Shown here piece by piece: positions 23,632 to 32,703 of a stretch of 51,066 nucleotides of DNA. Each line of letters opens with the position of its first letter. The first letter of the stretch is position 1. Location: IMG/VR virus record IMGVR_UViG_3300031578_005720, positions 1-51,066 of that record, one strand, 5' to 3'. Under the pieces are notes generated by a model. The model was not told the DNA's origin, searched no databases, and saw nothing but the letters and a program-made list of their open reading frames with translations. This stretch comes from a virus. Made by a program: the position numbers and the translations under genes.

Positions 23632-24495
23632 ATGCTCTTCGACGAACGTTTGAACACAATGAGAGTAACTGTATCACTGGGGACGATTGGCGTTCCCTAC
23701 TACCGCGCTGAGGCTATCTGGCTAACCGTCAACGGTAACTGCGACGACGTACCAGCCTGGGCAAAGACGTACTGGGAGAAGTACCCGACCACTACCAGAG
23801 GGGGCGCACAACACGCCTTCGCGCTTGTGTTGGACGAAGGCGCGCTACCTATGGGTGGTGTCGAGATGCGCCTGTGGTGGCCGGATGGACAAGACGACCG
23901 CGAGACTTCACGAGCACAGGGAGAGCGCGGCTGGGCAAACATTCCTGTCTGGGCAAACTACGATCCCAAGATAACACCAGGCCCCTACAAGTGGTTCCCT
24001 ACAGGCTTCGGAGACGTCGTGAACGGCCTAGGGCTGCCGTACAATCACCATGTGTCCGTCTTCGTAGTGCTCAGGAGGAGCGACACGCCACTGCCCCCAC
24101 CACCACCACCACCCTCGGCAGAAGCGCTAAGGGTATTCATCGCCGGGCCACTTACCGTAGGCGATCACGACGCGAACGTGCAAGCGTTCATTGAGGCAGC
24201 TGATCGTGTAGTGAATACGGGGCATATACCCTACGTACCGGCGCTGACGCACCTGTGGAACCTGATCTCCTGGCACCCAAGGGAGTTCTGGTTGGACTAC
24301 GGCATCGAGTGGTTGGCTACATGTACTGCCCTTCTGCGTCTCCCAGGAGAGTCCGAGGGGGCAGACCGGGAGGAAGTATACGCGAGGTCCATGGGAATTC
24401 CTATCTACCACAACGTCTCGGAGCTTCCTGTTATAGAGCCTCCTGACGTGGAGTCGCTCTTCATATCCAGTATAGGGTCGAGTACTTTCGACTAA
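23632..24495 (+). CDS. Two-domain protein with C-terminal DUF4406 / nucleoside deoxyribosyltransferase-like domain
   Basis: The 287-aa product has an N-terminal beta-rich domain (residues 10-150; VEMRLWWPDGQDDRE, NGLGLPYNHHVSVFVV), a polyproline linker at about 154-162, and a C-terminal domain starting LRVFIAGPLTVG. The latter has DYGIEWLATCTALLRLPGESEGADREE, as in DUF4406 and nucleoside 2-deoxyribosyltransferases. The catalytic-type Glu (SEGADREE) is present. It may hydrolyse or exchange nucleoside bases. The N-terminal domain resembles carbohydrate-type modules in secreted proteins, but no signal peptide is present; its role is unclear. Confidence 0.68.
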   Translation: MLFDERLNTMRVTVSLGTIGVPYYRAEAIWLTVNGNCDDVPAWAKTYWEKYPTTTRGGAQHAFALVLDEGALPMGGVEMRLWWPDGQDDRETSRAQGERGWANIPVWANYDPKITPGPYKWFPTGFGDVVNGLGLPYNHHVSVFVVLRRSDTPLPPPPPPPSAEALRVFIAGPLTVGDHDANVQAFIEAADRVVNTGHIPYVPALTHLWNLISWHPREFWLDYGIEWLATCTALLRLPGESEGADREEVYARSMGIPIYHNVSELPVIEPPDVESLFISSIGSSTFD

Positions 24496-24508
24496 AGGAG
24501 ACTGAAAC

Positions 24509-25261
24509 ATGTCCGCGCCCTTTGTTGCATTCGACCTGGAAATCGCAACCATCTTCCTAGAAGATAACCCTACGCTGGACCCTGAGGTGGGGCTCGGCAT
24601 TTCGTGTGCCGCGACGCTAACAAGTGAGGGAGAGCTACTAACCTGGCACAACGCAGAGATGGGTGCCCGGATGACGCCGGAGGAGGTCTGTGCACTTGTA
24701 TACCACCTCAAGGATTGCCGCGCCAAGGGCCTACAGATCGTAACGTGGAACGGCCTGAAGTTCGACTTCCATGTTTTGGCTGTAGAGTCGGGGTTGCGTG
24801 AGATCTGCGCTCGGATGGCGTGGACGCATGTAGACCTAATGTTTGCAGTCCACTGTATCAAGGGATACCCGCTCAGTCTTGATGCAGCCTCTAAGGCATG
24901 CGGATCTCAGAAAGGTGTTGAGGGTCTCACGCATGGACGCTACGCGCCGTACTACTGGGAGCGGGGGCAGTACCAACTCGCACTAGACTACGTGTCCCAA
25001 GATACCCGCGCAACCGCAGCGGTCGCAGATACCGTGCAGAATCGTTGGGGCTTCATCTGGCTAAGTCAGCGAGGCAACCCAACACGCTTCTTCGTCCCTG
25101 AGGAGTTGCGCCCCGAGAAGGGGTTCGTGGGGCTCACGCCAGAACACTGCATCGAGTGGGTGCTTCCCGACCAGCATTGGATGGACGCCCCACTCTCACG
25201 GGATCATTTCTACAAGTGGCTGAAGGAGTTCGAATGGTTCCCGCTATCACCACAACTCTAG
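24509..25261 (+). CDS. DnaQ-like (DEDD) 3'-5' exonuclease
   Basis: The 250-aa product has the RNase H-fold exonuclease acids: FDLEIA near residue 8 (DxE), WNGLKFDFHVL with the second Asp, and DYVSQDTRATAAVAD with the last. It is separate from the exonuclease domain inside the polymerase, so it probably trims other DNA ends or RNA. The ATG follows AAAGGAG. Its end overlaps the next gene by 28 bases. Confidence 0.78.
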   Translation: MSAPFVAFDLEIATIFLEDNPTLDPEVGLGISCAATLTSEGELLTWHNAEMGARMTPEEVCALVYHLKDCRAKGLQIVTWNGLKFDFHVLAVESGLREICARMAWTHVDLMFAVHCIKGYPLSLDAASKACGSQKGVEGLTHGRYAPYYWERGQYQLALDYVSQDTRATAAVADTVQNRWGFIWLSQRGNPTRFFVPEELRPEKGFVGLTPEHCIEWVLPDQHWMDAPLSRDHFYKWLKEFEWFPLSPQL

Positions 25262-25827
25262 CCATCACAGCTGCGATTGTAAACGTAAGTGTCTATCACG
25301 CGATCATAGGTGAGACAGATGCAAACCCTATGCAGCCTGCAGATGCTACGGTTACATACGTTGATGCTAATCTCGCAACGGAGCACCACTGTGCAGTAAG
25401 CCAGGACCTACTCTGGTTCCGTGGTGGCCCTGTGCACTACGGGGATCTCGTTGTGTTAGATCTTCCTGGCATGGCAACCTACTGGCGTGTTTCGGATACC
25501 ATGCACATCAGCGTCACACAACATGTGGACCTACTCGTGCCCGACGACGTGATGGGGTATTGGACGGGCGTTCCTATTACAATCAGCACAGGAGGCGAAA
25601 TTGATTTATATCGAGAGGTTCGGCAATGTGTGGAAGCTAGGGAAGGACGACGCGAAGAAACGTGTAAAGCCCTACCTAGCGATTGCGTTTCCGCGGGGCC
25701 CTGCCCTGTGGAAAGACGTACTTATCGTCGTTCTAGACCAAGAAGACCTCACGATCGCACCAGATGTTCGCCTCGTGCGGATCGACGGGTTCAAGAGCTA
25801 CGACAAGCGTACGTTTCAGCTCGCTGA
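25234..25827 (+). CDS. 3D-domain-like protein with an odd C-terminal overlap
   Basis: The ATG at 25234 lies five bases after AAGGAG. Residues 1-122 look like a 3D/RlpA-like double-psi barrel: VSVYHAIIGETDANP, CAVSQDLL, GDLVVLDLPG, YWRVSDTMHI and HVDLLVPDD, where the Asp residues match the conserved DxxN/D pattern of cell-wall-acting domains. After about residue 122 the frame runs for 75 more residues, rich in Arg and Cys, over the next gene. That tail does not look like folded protein, so the real end may be near 25,604 if a frameshift or sequencing error is present. Confidence 0.6.
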   Translation: MVPAITTTLAITAAIVNVSVYHAIIGETDANPMQPADATVTYVDANLATEHHCAVSQDLLWFRGGPVHYGDLVVLDLPGMATYWRVSDTMHISVTQHVDLLVPDDVMGYWTGVPITISTGGEIDLYREVRQCVEAREGRREETCKALPSDCVSAGPCPVERRTYRRSRPRRPHDRTRCSPRADRRVQELRQAYVSAR

Positions 25828-25885
25828 AACACCGGAGTCCCTTCAACAGCGCACAGGAGGCACAATATGTACTACGCTGCAATGA
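25601..25885 (+). CDS. Hypothetical protein, 94 aa, TTG start
   Basis: TTG at 25601 lies about six bases after GGAGG. The product looks well formed (KPYLAIAFPRGPALWKDVLIVVLDQEDL) with beta strands and a basic tail. A TTGA overlap here would match the coupling style if the upstream gene were in the other frame. No family is recognised. It overlaps queD by 19 bases. Confidence 0.6.
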   Translation: MIYIERFGNVWKLGKDDAKKRVKPYLAIAFPRGPALWKDVLIVVLDQEDLTIAPDVRLVRIDGFKSYDKRTFQLAETPESLQQRTGGTICTTLQ

Positions 25886-26265
25886 CGTTCGAACTGTCGG
25901 TCGCACATAGGTTGGGGGACATGCCTGTGGAGCACAAGTGTCGTAGGCTGCACGGACACAACCTTGAGGTCACAGTAGAGATTGGCGCTGAGGAGCTTGA
26001 TGGGCTAGGATTCGTAATCGAGTTCGCAAAGCTCCGAGAGGTATTCGATAGCAGTGTGTCACAGCGCTTGGATCACGGATGCATCAACGAGACCCTACTA
26101 GACTCACCCATGATGGTTGCGCAGCCCACAGCGGAGCGTCTTGCCGAGTGGATCACGCACACGCTATCGGCGTACCTACCCCAACCCGGCAGGTTTAGAG
26201 GAGTCCATGTATCTCGTGTGGACGTTCGGGAGACTCGACACGCCACAGCCTCCTACGTACCATAG
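25867..26265 (+). CDS. queD: 6-carboxytetrahydropterin synthase QueD
   Basis: QueD makes 6-carboxy-5,6,7,8-tetrahydropterin from dihydroneopterin triphosphate. The 132-aa length is normal. The zinc ligands H14 (SVAHRL), H29 and H31 (LHGHN) and the catalytic C25 are present, with D69-H70 in QRLDHG and E122 in the C-terminal RETRHATA. AGGAGG precedes the ATG. It is followed by an SH3-like gene and then queE, and belongs to the preQ0 pathway with folE and queC. Confidence 0.93.
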   Translation: MYYAAMTFELSVAHRLGDMPVEHKCRRLHGHNLEVTVEIGAEELDGLGFVIEFAKLREVFDSSVSQRLDHGCINETLLDSPMMVAQPTAERLAEWITHTLSAYLPQPGRFRGVHVSRVDVRETRHATASYVP

Positions 26266-26267
26266 TG

Positions 26268-26525
26268 ATGAACGACGACGAGATTCTCGAAGCGCAAGTA
26301 CCACCCCTTTATTCACTGACGGTGACGACAGATGTCCTGAACGTGCGTGAGGCACCTACTCTAGATAGTAGGGTGCGTGGTAAGTTACATGCCGGAGATC
26401 ACATCAGAGAGTGGGCCCAGCACCGTTACGGAGTGTGGCGCTACGTGGATAGCGGTACTCTCACCGGCTGGGTACATGGAGCGTATCTGAAGAACTTGTT
26501 TGAACCTGTGGGGGGTGTGACATAA
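26268..26525 (+). CDS. Stand-alone bacterial SH3 domain protein
   Basis: The product of about 85 aa is a single SH3_3-type domain: VLNVREAPTLDSRVRGKLHAGD, then WRYVDSG and GWVHGAYLKN. Such domains bind cell-wall peptides or other ligands, usually as part of a larger lysin. Here there is no signal peptide or enzyme domain. It could also start at GTG 26265. It lies between queD and queE with overlapping ends, so it is co-translated with the preQ0 genes, which is unusual. Confidence 0.72.
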   Translation: MNDDEILEAQVPPLYSLTVTTDVLNVREAPTLDSRVRGKLHAGDHIREWAQHRYGVWRYVDSGTLTGWVHGAYLKNLFEPVGGVT

Positions 26526-27139
26526 TGAACATCGATACTATCTATCCGACGTTTCAGGGGGAGGGGACTTGGACAGGTCTTCCCGTTGTGCTTGTTCGAA
26601 CGTATGGCTGTAATGGGGTATGCCCATTCTGTGACACGCCTGGGGGCCCAAGCGCGATGGAGATGAGCGTGGTGCAGGTTGTGAAGGAGTGCAACCGACT
26701 TCGCGAAGATTATCCGTACCTACAGCATATCCTCTTGACCGGCGGCGAGCCAGGGCTTGTTGGCGTGGTGGAGCTGGAGGAGTTCTACCTTGAAGCCAAC
26801 GAGGCTGGTTGGGGGGTGCATGTTGAGTCGAATGGGACGCTCTCGCTAGGGTACGACATTAGACCCTTCTGGGTGTGCGTTAGTCCGAAGCCCGCATATA
26901 CACCACCCCTCGACGCTATCGAGATGTACCTTGCGGATGAGATCAAGCTTGTCTATGAGGGTGTGGGCTCTGAGGTGATGCTGGCAGCGTTTCTCAGGGA
27001 CTTCAGAATCACACGTGAAAAGGTCTGTATCCAGCCCTTGTGGGACGACGGGGAGCTTCAGGCGGAGGCCGTTGCCTTCGCTATGAGGCAAGGTTTCAGA
27101 CTGAGCTTTCAAGTACATAAGTACTTGGGATGGAAATAG
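26525..27139 (+). CDS. queE: 7-carboxy-7-deazaguanine synthase QueE (radical SAM)
   Basis: QueE is a radical SAM enzyme that converts 6-carboxytetrahydropterin to 7-carboxy-7-deazaguanine. The 204-aa product has the 4Fe-4S motif C29xxxC33xxC36 (CNGVCPFCDT), the upstream PTFQGEGTWTG, and the SAM site LTGGEP at 71-76. The C-terminus has SFQVHKYLGW, a family signature. The start overlaps the stop of the SH3 gene by one base. The length is typical of compact QueE forms. Confidence 0.94.
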   Translation: MNIDTIYPTFQGEGTWTGLPVVLVRTYGCNGVCPFCDTPGGPSAMEMSVVQVVKECNRLREDYPYLQHILLTGGEPGLVGVVELEEFYLEANEAGWGVHVESNGTLSLGYDIRPFWVCVSPKPAYTPPLDAIEMYLADEIKLVYEGVGSEVMLAAFLRDFRITREKVCIQPLWDDGELQAEAVAFAMRQGFRLSFQVHKYLGWK

Positions 27140-27150
27140 GAGAGTATACG

Positions 27151-27756
27151 ATGACTGAGACTTATGTACAGCAGTACAACTTAAACGCCAGCGTCGTACA
27201 GCACCTGACTGAGGCTTTTAGTATCCTGGACATACACGACCCCAAGGATCCTCACACAGGGCGTACTCCGCAGAGGTTCGCAAGGTATCTACAGTACCTA
27301 AAGGAAGGCGAGCTTGAGGAGTACCGCCTGACAACCTTCCCGAACGCGAATCCCAGGATCGATCATATGGTGGTTGTGCCAAACATCACATTCTGGAGCG
27401 CATGTGCCCACCACACTCTACCATTCATGGGAACAATCAGCGTGGGGTACATCCCGGACGAGCAGGTTATTGGACTTAGTAAAATTCCGCTCCATGCACG
27501 TGCGGTTGCACGGGGATTCTGGCTGCAGGAGCATCTCACGCACTGTATTGCGAATGACCTCATGAGTGCACTTGATCCTCTAGGCGTCGCCATACAGATT
27601 CGGGCACAACACACGTGTCAGCTTCTGGACGTCAAGCAGCCACCAATTCCCGAGATGATCACGACCGTCCTAATGGGAGTGTTCCATCCAGACAGCGGCT
27701 TAACAGGTCCACGTGACGAGTTCTTCGCAGCAGTGCGCCCGGGGGGTAGGGTATGA
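27151..27756 (+). CDS. folE: GTP cyclohydrolase I (FolE)
   Basis: FolE opens GTP to 7,8-dihydroneopterin triphosphate, the first step toward preQ0. Numbering from 27151, the zinc ligands are C85 and H88 (SACAHHTLPF) and C156 (QHTC), with GLSKIPLHARAVARGFWLQEHLT and GRTPQRFARYL as further signatures. The start is taken at 27151 because AGGAGA lies eight bases before it; a GTG or ATG at 27130 lies inside queE. It completes folE-queD-queE-queC in this genome. Confidence 0.94.
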   Translation: MTETYVQQYNLNASVVQHLTEAFSILDIHDPKDPHTGRTPQRFARYLQYLKEGELEEYRLTTFPNANPRIDHMVVVPNITFWSACAHHTLPFMGTISVGYIPDEQVIGLSKIPLHARAVARGFWLQEHLTHCIANDLMSALDPLGVAIQIRAQHTCQLLDVKQPPIPEMITTVLMGVFHPDSGLTGPRDEFFAAVRPGGRV

Positions 27757-27884
27757 ATATGAGGCACGAGTATGCCCTAGTTTGGTTGTTCGTATCACTA
27801 GTACTTGTCTTTCTAGGGCTACTAGTAGTAGCAGCCGCAGTCGCAGTCGCAATCTTGTCGTTCTTTGGAAGTCCAGCAATCTAG
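27753..27884 (+). CDS. Small single-pass membrane protein, 43 aa
   Basis: It starts in an ATGA overlap with folE and is the last plus-strand gene. The peptide is almost all one hydrophobic helix (ALVWLFVSLVLVFLGLLVV) after a short polar start. Its TAG lies in the CTAG that also forms the stop of the convergent minus-strand gene. No family is recognised. Confidence 0.52.
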   Translation: MNMRHEYALVWLFVSLVLVFLGLLVVAAAVAVAILSFFGSPAI

Positions 27885-29188
27885 TCTGTGTAGTACACTG
27901 TTATGTAGGGTCTGTAAGTTGGGTCTACCCACTCTCTGCTGGCAATACTAAACTTACCTGTGAGGCCCTCGTTATACAGAATAAGCCCCGGGTTGGCTCC
28001 CATCGTTTGAGACCACTCCTCGATGAGGTATATTGGTATGTCCACCTCTACCCACCCAGAAGCTGCTGTAAACTCTGCAACCTTGCCGGGAAAGCGGTCC
28101 TCGGGGATTGCCGTGGCTCCAGGCAGCACCCAGTCGGAGCTTATTAACTTTCGGCACCAGTCGGTTGTCATTTCCCCCCAAAGCGGTACCAGAGGCGACA
28201 CGTAGATGACGGAACCCACTTGCTCAAGAGCTACCCCATACAGATGTAGCGTGGCGCGCACCACCTCGGCGTCGTTTGGTACATAGTTGGGTACTAGATT
28301 GAGCCGTATTACGGCAGCGCAGTTATCATCGACGTTGAGAACTGCGGCGTGCCCGTACTGATTGCAGTCGGAGACCTCAGGTGTTGGAGTGACTATTGGC
28401 TCGTCACAGCCATAGATCCCAACACTATCAATGTACACTCCTACCTCGTCGCCCCACATGTAGTGCCATCCAACGACGCCAGCGATAACGGCATCGAGGT
28501 CAAGACCTGCGGTTGTCGCGAGGCCGGCTTCATCTACCCACAGTACGTCATCCATCCACGCCTTGATCGTACCAACAGCAGTCCCACTTGGTAGATACCA
28601 CTCTACATAGAAGTGATGCCAGGTATCCTTAAGTATCGTCCCCAGAGGCCAGTTTGCACCAGGACTGCACGTCTGGCATGTAAGGGTCGCTCGCTTCTCA
28701 TAGGTATCCCACTCCAGTGTCCACCCTTCTTGGTTCCCCCAGGGGGATTCCTGCAACTCGCCCGCTGAAAAAATGTGGTAGCTATCTGACCCAGCATGTC
28801 CAACCTCTTCATCGAAGAGCGCCCAGGCGTCGAGGACGCCTGTAACTATCGGAACAGTGCAAGTGATGTAGGTCGCTGATACACATTCTCCGGCAGTGCA
28901 GTCAGAGTAGTGTAGATAGCTGTAGGTTCCCCCTTGAGCGTAGGTTGCGTTCCTAGTGATTGCCCCCGACCCTACAGAATAGATGTACTCTGCATCCCAA
29001 TCCCCCGGCGGCACATCCTCGTTATCAGTGTACCAATCCTCCTGTGTTGCAGTTGCCGCGTACTCCCCAACAGGCACAGGCGCACGTGGCTGGCAAGCAA
29101 GTTGCACGAGTACAAAGACCCCCGCACATAGCAAGAATGCAGCCAGTAGTAGAGTATCACGATGTTTGGTCATCTTTACATACCTCAT
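27881..29188 (-). CDS. Exported lectin-like protein with CBM96/DNRLRE-like domain
   Basis: The product is about 435 aa; the ATG at 29188 is in an ATGA overlap with the preceding gene. A signal peptide at residues 1-32 ([18 protein letters not shown], then LAC) may be a lipoprotein type, though the lipobox is weak. Residues 55-280 look like a LamG/concanavalin-type domain ([17 protein letters not shown]). After TPTPEVSDC, the C-terminus is DNRLRE/CBM96-like: [46 protein letters not shown]. It should bind polysaccharide. Related lectin domains occur in the next gene. Confidence 0.7.
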   Translation of the reverse strand: MRYVKMTKHRDTLLLAAFLLCAGVFVLVQLACQPRAPVPVGEYAATATQEDWYTDNEDVPPGDWDAEYIYSVGSGAITRNATYAQGGTYSYLHYSDCTAGECVSATYITCTVPIVTGVLDAWALFDEEVGHAGSDSYHIFSAGELQESPWGNQEGWTLEWDTYEKRATLTCQTCSPGANWPLGTILKDTWHHFYVEWYLPSGTAVGTIKAWMDDVLWVDEAGLATTAGLDLDAVIAGVVGWHYMWGDEVGVYIDSVGIYGCDEPIVTPTPEVSDCNQYGHAAVLNVDDNCAAVIRLNLVPNYVPNDAEVVRATLHLYGVALEQVGSVIYVSPLVPLWGEMTTDWCRKLISSDWVLPGATAIPEDRFPGKVAEFTAASGWVEVDIPIYLIEEWSQTMGANPGLILYNEGLTGKFSIASREWVDPTYRPYITVYYTD

Positions 29189-32100
29189 GGCGGTGGCGCT
29201 GGAGTAGCGTTGCCGACGATTTTGCAGCCGCAATCTTGGAAGTCGTCCGTGTAGATAGGGACGTTATCGCCAAACGTGTAGTGCCAGTTCCGAATCCCCT
29301 GGTAAATCCGTCGGGTTCCGTTCCAGGTCGCTGCGGTTTCTGTCTGTACCGTAGTATCATCAAAGCCAAGTACGCCATCCCACCAACAAGCTACCCGGCC
29401 ATTAGGCTCATCTGGCGGTAGATCCCAGAACACGGTGTAGGTATACCACTGTCCTGCGGACACCCCTATAGGATCGCACGTCCAGGTCTCAGCCACATCG
29501 CATCCTGCACCGGTAGCGCAGTACATCTTTACCTTGTCACCGTCTGCACTGTCTGTAGAGAGCGTCAGGATAGGAGCGCTACCGGCGTCGTCCCAAGGGG
29601 ACATGCGATCTTCAGCAGACCAGAGAGGGTAGGTTACAGCACCTATACCCGGCACAATGTCGTAGTAGATATGTCCCGTGAACCAGCCGGAACTCCTGAC
29701 TTCGGGGCATTCTATCCATGTGTTAGCAGAGCATGCGCTATCCAGACAATCCGCAATCTGGTAGTAGCTGTAGTCGCCCTCAAAAACTTGCGTAGCCGAC
29801 GCCTCAATGTAGCTGTAGTTAGGAGGTCCCCAGTTGTTACCGAATATGCCTTGTCCATCCCAGTCTCCGAAGTTGTTAACATTCGTGTTCCACACCTCGT
29901 TGTCTGTTTCCCAACAGGCATACCAGTCTCCTGTTGGCGTAGCAGTAGCTACCGAAGTGGGTGTGGGTGTCGACGTAGCATCAAAACAAGCGCATTCGCA
30001 CAAGAAGCTATCGCTTCCAACGCTTATTGCCACTATCGTGCCGTGCGGGGTAGGCGTACGGGTTGGTGTCGGCGTAGGGCCACCAGGTGTGGGCGTAGGC
30101 GTATATGTGGCTTCACCTGCCCCAAGAGTGGACGTGGGCGTAGGAGTATACGTGGCTGCTCCTGGTACTAGTGTAGGCGTGCGTGTTGGGGTGATCGTTG
30201 GCGTAGGCGTATACGTAGCTGCTCCTGGCACCAGCGTCGGTGACGCTGTCGGTGTACGTGTCGGCGTGCTGGTTGGCACGGTTGTTGGGGTAACTAGATC
30301 ATCAGTATCACAGTCGTACGCTTCGTCACTGTAGATTATTGCGCTTCCGGTCTCTGACGGGTCCCAGGAAAGCGCTCCCACCTGGACGGCCTCTGCTTGA
30401 TAGAATGAACCACCAGCGGCCATCGATATGCCGCTTTCGTTCACAACCAATGAACCGCCCTTGTACACCTGGATCGTGCCAGTTCCGGGAGAGATAGGTA
30501 GGTCCCACACAACCCTGAATGTTGTCCAGTCACTGGTTGTCACGTTGCCCAAATTCCAAGTGCGGACGGGATCACATACGTCGCAGCTGAGCTGCCACTT
30601 TGGAGCGGGATAGTGGTCTTTCAGGAGGCGCCAGACATTGTTCAGATCACCCGCAGCACAGGGGTCAGCGCCATCCACATCGACAGCCCTCATTACTGAG
30701 TTCCATGCCCCGTTGAAGTAAGACGTACCAAGGAAATGCACCTCAAAGTCTCCATCGTTATCTTGGGTTACGTCGTGACTTACGTAGGCTACAGCAGATG
30801 TTGGGGCTGTCTCATTAGTGTTGTGCTCGTAGCTATACGTCGTATCATAGGCATACAGTGCAGAGAGGTTGACGTTGGAGTTGGCTGATACACATTTGTC
30901 ATCCCACAAGCCCGGGGGTGCTACTTCGTTCGGAGAGTACCAACAGACTGGTGCAGGAGTAGGCGTAAGCGTTGGCGTGGCCGTCGGTGTGGGCGTGAGG
31001 GTGACTGTCGGCGTGATTGTGGCAGTAGGTGTCAAGGTTGGCGTGGGAGTGGCACCCGCAGTTGGCGTAGCTGTTGCCTCGCCACTACGGTAAATCAGTA
31101 TCTCTGCATCTTGCGAGTTCACCGATTCAGATGATGACACAAATGCCCCGGTGTTGATCGACGCTGCCTGTGCGCCGTAGAAGTGCCTCCAGGATGTTCC
31201 AAGCCCTGTAAAGCTGCACGTTCCACTTGTCTTCGGATTCACAAGCACAAGGCAGTTCTCAAACTGCCTATACCAGCAGGTGGTGCCCAGCGCATCTCCA
31301 TCAGACAACTTCTTGCGAAGCGTCTCCCCATCGCCTAGTGAGTAGGCCGGAGTGAGTGGGTTTCCGCAGTAGCCCTGGTTGTTGATGATTGGCTGTGCGT
31401 TTCCTGTGCTAGTATTGACCCAGAACTCGTCAAACACGGGCGCAGAGTTGTAGTTGGTGCAGTACTCGCTTCCGCTGTAATAGCCATCATCGAGCATCGT
31501 GGAACCAAGACCGAGGCGCATAGCTTTGTACGTACCCATCAGATTGTGGTCGCACCCCAGCGAGATCCACACGGCATCGCTACCCACCTCGTCAAGCCAA
31601 CTGAGATACTGCGTCATCTGACACTCCCAATCGCAGGCGCGTGTAAACGACGAGGAGCCAGGCCGATAGCTATCAGCATACATGGTTTGGAAGGGGAACC
31701 ACTCGGACATCGCGATTGTGGACTCGCCACTCATACTGAACGGGTTGTATGAATAGCTCATGTCGGTGGCCTGCCACATCGAGTTGCCACCTATACGCCC
31801 GCTAGGTTGTTGGTCAAGGAAGTCGGCAACAAACGAGTTCACGCCGTCTGCGTATGTCTGGTTTATCCATGTTATACCTGCTGGAACGCCTCCATGATCT
31901 AGCTGGTCTGCACCGCAGTCCGGGTCGCTAGGTGTATAGCATCTGTTACGGTCTTGGTCTACGTTGTAATCATAACCAACTGGCCTTTTGTGGTAGCCTG
32001 CCACATCAAGACGTATGCCGTCCCAATCACAGATGGCGTTGTCGTAGACCCTACTGGAGGCTAGAAAGTCTCCGTACCACGCGTTGTAGGTTTCCCCGCA

Positions 32101-32694
32101 GTAGCCTGTGTTAGCGTAGTCCGAGACGTTGACCATCCAGTCCTTGTACCATACGGTTTGGTGAGAGCGCGCAGCATCGGCCTTGTATAGCCACCAATCG
32201 CAGTTGTTAACTATTTGCCAGTGGTAGCCCCTAACCTGAAAGGCCCCAGTGCTTCCAGAGTATTTGCCCCAGTCAGCTGTTTCCCATCCAGCAGGCATGT
32301 AGACAAACAGTTTTAGGTTTGGGTTCTGCTGCTTGAGATACGTGCAAATCCCAGGAGATGCGGTGTCCGTAAATGCCCCGGATTGCAGTTCCACGATATG
32401 ATACATGGTTGCAATAGAGCGTTGGGGTGTCCAATCTCCCCAGCGAAGCCATGTTAGATAGAGCCTGGGAAACTTGTGTGCTGGCCAAGGCCCACCGCCA
32501 GGCGTGCCCGCCCCGGTTAGCATGGCAGCGTCTTCAGGTCGCATCCAGTGCACAACGCCTTCAGAGTAACCCTCTTCCGTTGGCGCCAGGATGGGCGTGG
32601 GAGTATGCGGAGGCGTGCAAGAAAACAACGCACTGCCGACCACTACAGCGGCTACAACAAACAACAGTATGAGCGCGAGCAGTTGTTTACGCAT
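29185..32694 (-). CDS. Exported GHL15-like glycoside hydrolase with two lectin-like domains
   Basis: The 1169-aa product starts with a lipoprotein-type signal ([22 protein letters not shown]26). Residues about 45-540 resemble the GHL15 putative glycosidase barrel: [14 protein letters not shown], then [13 protein letters not shown] with a likely catalytic Asp near 225, and [14 protein letters not shown]. Thr-Pro linkers at about 540-581 and 798-918 flank two LamG/lectin-like domains (about 590-795 and 920-1155) related to each other and to the lectin domain in the next gene. AGGAG precedes the ATG. It probably binds and cuts cell-surface polysaccharide. Such linkers are typical of secreted Chloroflexota proteins. 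Confidence 0.75.
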   Translation of the reverse strand: MRKQLLALILLFVVAAVVVGSALFSCTPPHTPTPILAPTEEGYSEGVVHWMRPEDAAMLTGAGTPGGGPWPAHKFPRLYLTWLRWGDWTPQRSIATMYHIVELQSGAFTDTASPGICTYLKQQNPNLKLFVYMPAGWETADWGKYSGSTGAFQVRGYHWQIVNNCDWWLYKADAARSHQTVWYKDWMVNVSDYANTGYCGETYNAWYGDFLASSRVYDNAICDWDGIRLDVAGYHKRPVGYDYNVDQDRNRCYTPSDPDCGADQLDHGGVPAGITWINQTYADGVNSFVADFLDQQPSGRIGGNSMWQATDMSYSYNPFSMSGESTIAMSEWFPFQTMYADSYRPGSSSFTRACDWECQMTQYLSWLDEVGSDAVWISLGCDHNLMGTYKAMRLGLGSTMLDDGYYSGSEYCTNYNSAPVFDEFWVNTSTGNAQPIINNQGYCGNPLTPAYSLGDGETLRKKLSDGDALGTTCWYRQFENCLVLVNPKTSGTCSFTGLGTSWRHFYGAQAASINTGAFVSSSESVNSQDAEILIYRSGEATATPTAGATPTPTLTPTATITPTVTLTPTPTATPTLTPTPAPVCWYSPNEVAPPGLWDDKCVSANSNVNLSALYAYDTTYSYEHNTNETAPTSAVAYVSHDVTQDNDGDFEVHFLGTSYFNGAWNSVMRAVDVDGADPCAAGDLNNVWRLLKDHYPAPKWQLSCDVCDPVRTWNLGNVTTSDWTTFRVVWDLPISPGTGTIQVYKGGSLVVNESGISMAAGGSFYQAEAVQVGALSWDPSETGSAIIYSDEAYDCDTDDLVTPTTVPTSTPTRTPTASPTLVPGAATYTPTPTITPTRTPTLVPGAATYTPTPTSTLGAGEATYTPTPTPGGPTPTPTRTPTPHGTIVAISVGSDSFLCECACFDATSTPTPTSVATATPTGDWYACWETDNEVWNTNVNNFGDWDGQGIFGNNWGPPNYSYIEASATQVFEGDYSYYQIADCLDSACSANTWIECPEVRSSGWFTGHIYYDIVPGIGAVTYPLWSAEDRMSPWDDAGSAPILTLSTDSADGDKVKMYCATGAGCDVAETWTCDPIGVSAGQWYTYTVFWDLPPDEPNGRVACWWDGVLGFDDTTVQTETAATWNGTRRIYQGIRNWHYTFGDNVPIYTDDFQDCGCKIVGNATPAPPP
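30091..30240 (-). repeat. Thr-Pro linker repeats (ATYTPTPT units)
   Basis: Three AATYTPTPT or EATYTPTPT units with [11 protein letters not shown] spacers form a repetitive linker in the GHL15-like protein. On the plus strand the repeat reads as GGCGTAGGCGTAT-like blocks that create false open frames. Confidence 0.75.
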
Positions 32695-32703
32695 GGTGAA
32701 CTC

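Noticed and set aside
27713-28147. 144-aa plus-strand frame crossing the convergent junction
   Set aside because: It overlaps folE and the lectin-like gene in the wrong frame, and its product is Ser/Arg/Cys-rich without motifs.
28960-29421. 153-aa plus-strand frame opposite two late genes
   Set aside because: It is opposite signal-peptide and lectin domain sequence on the minus strand and has no ribosome binding site.
29834-30334. Plus-strand frames with long Gly-Val repeats
   Set aside because: They are the reverse complement of Thr-Pro linker codons in the GHL15-like gene, not real proteins.
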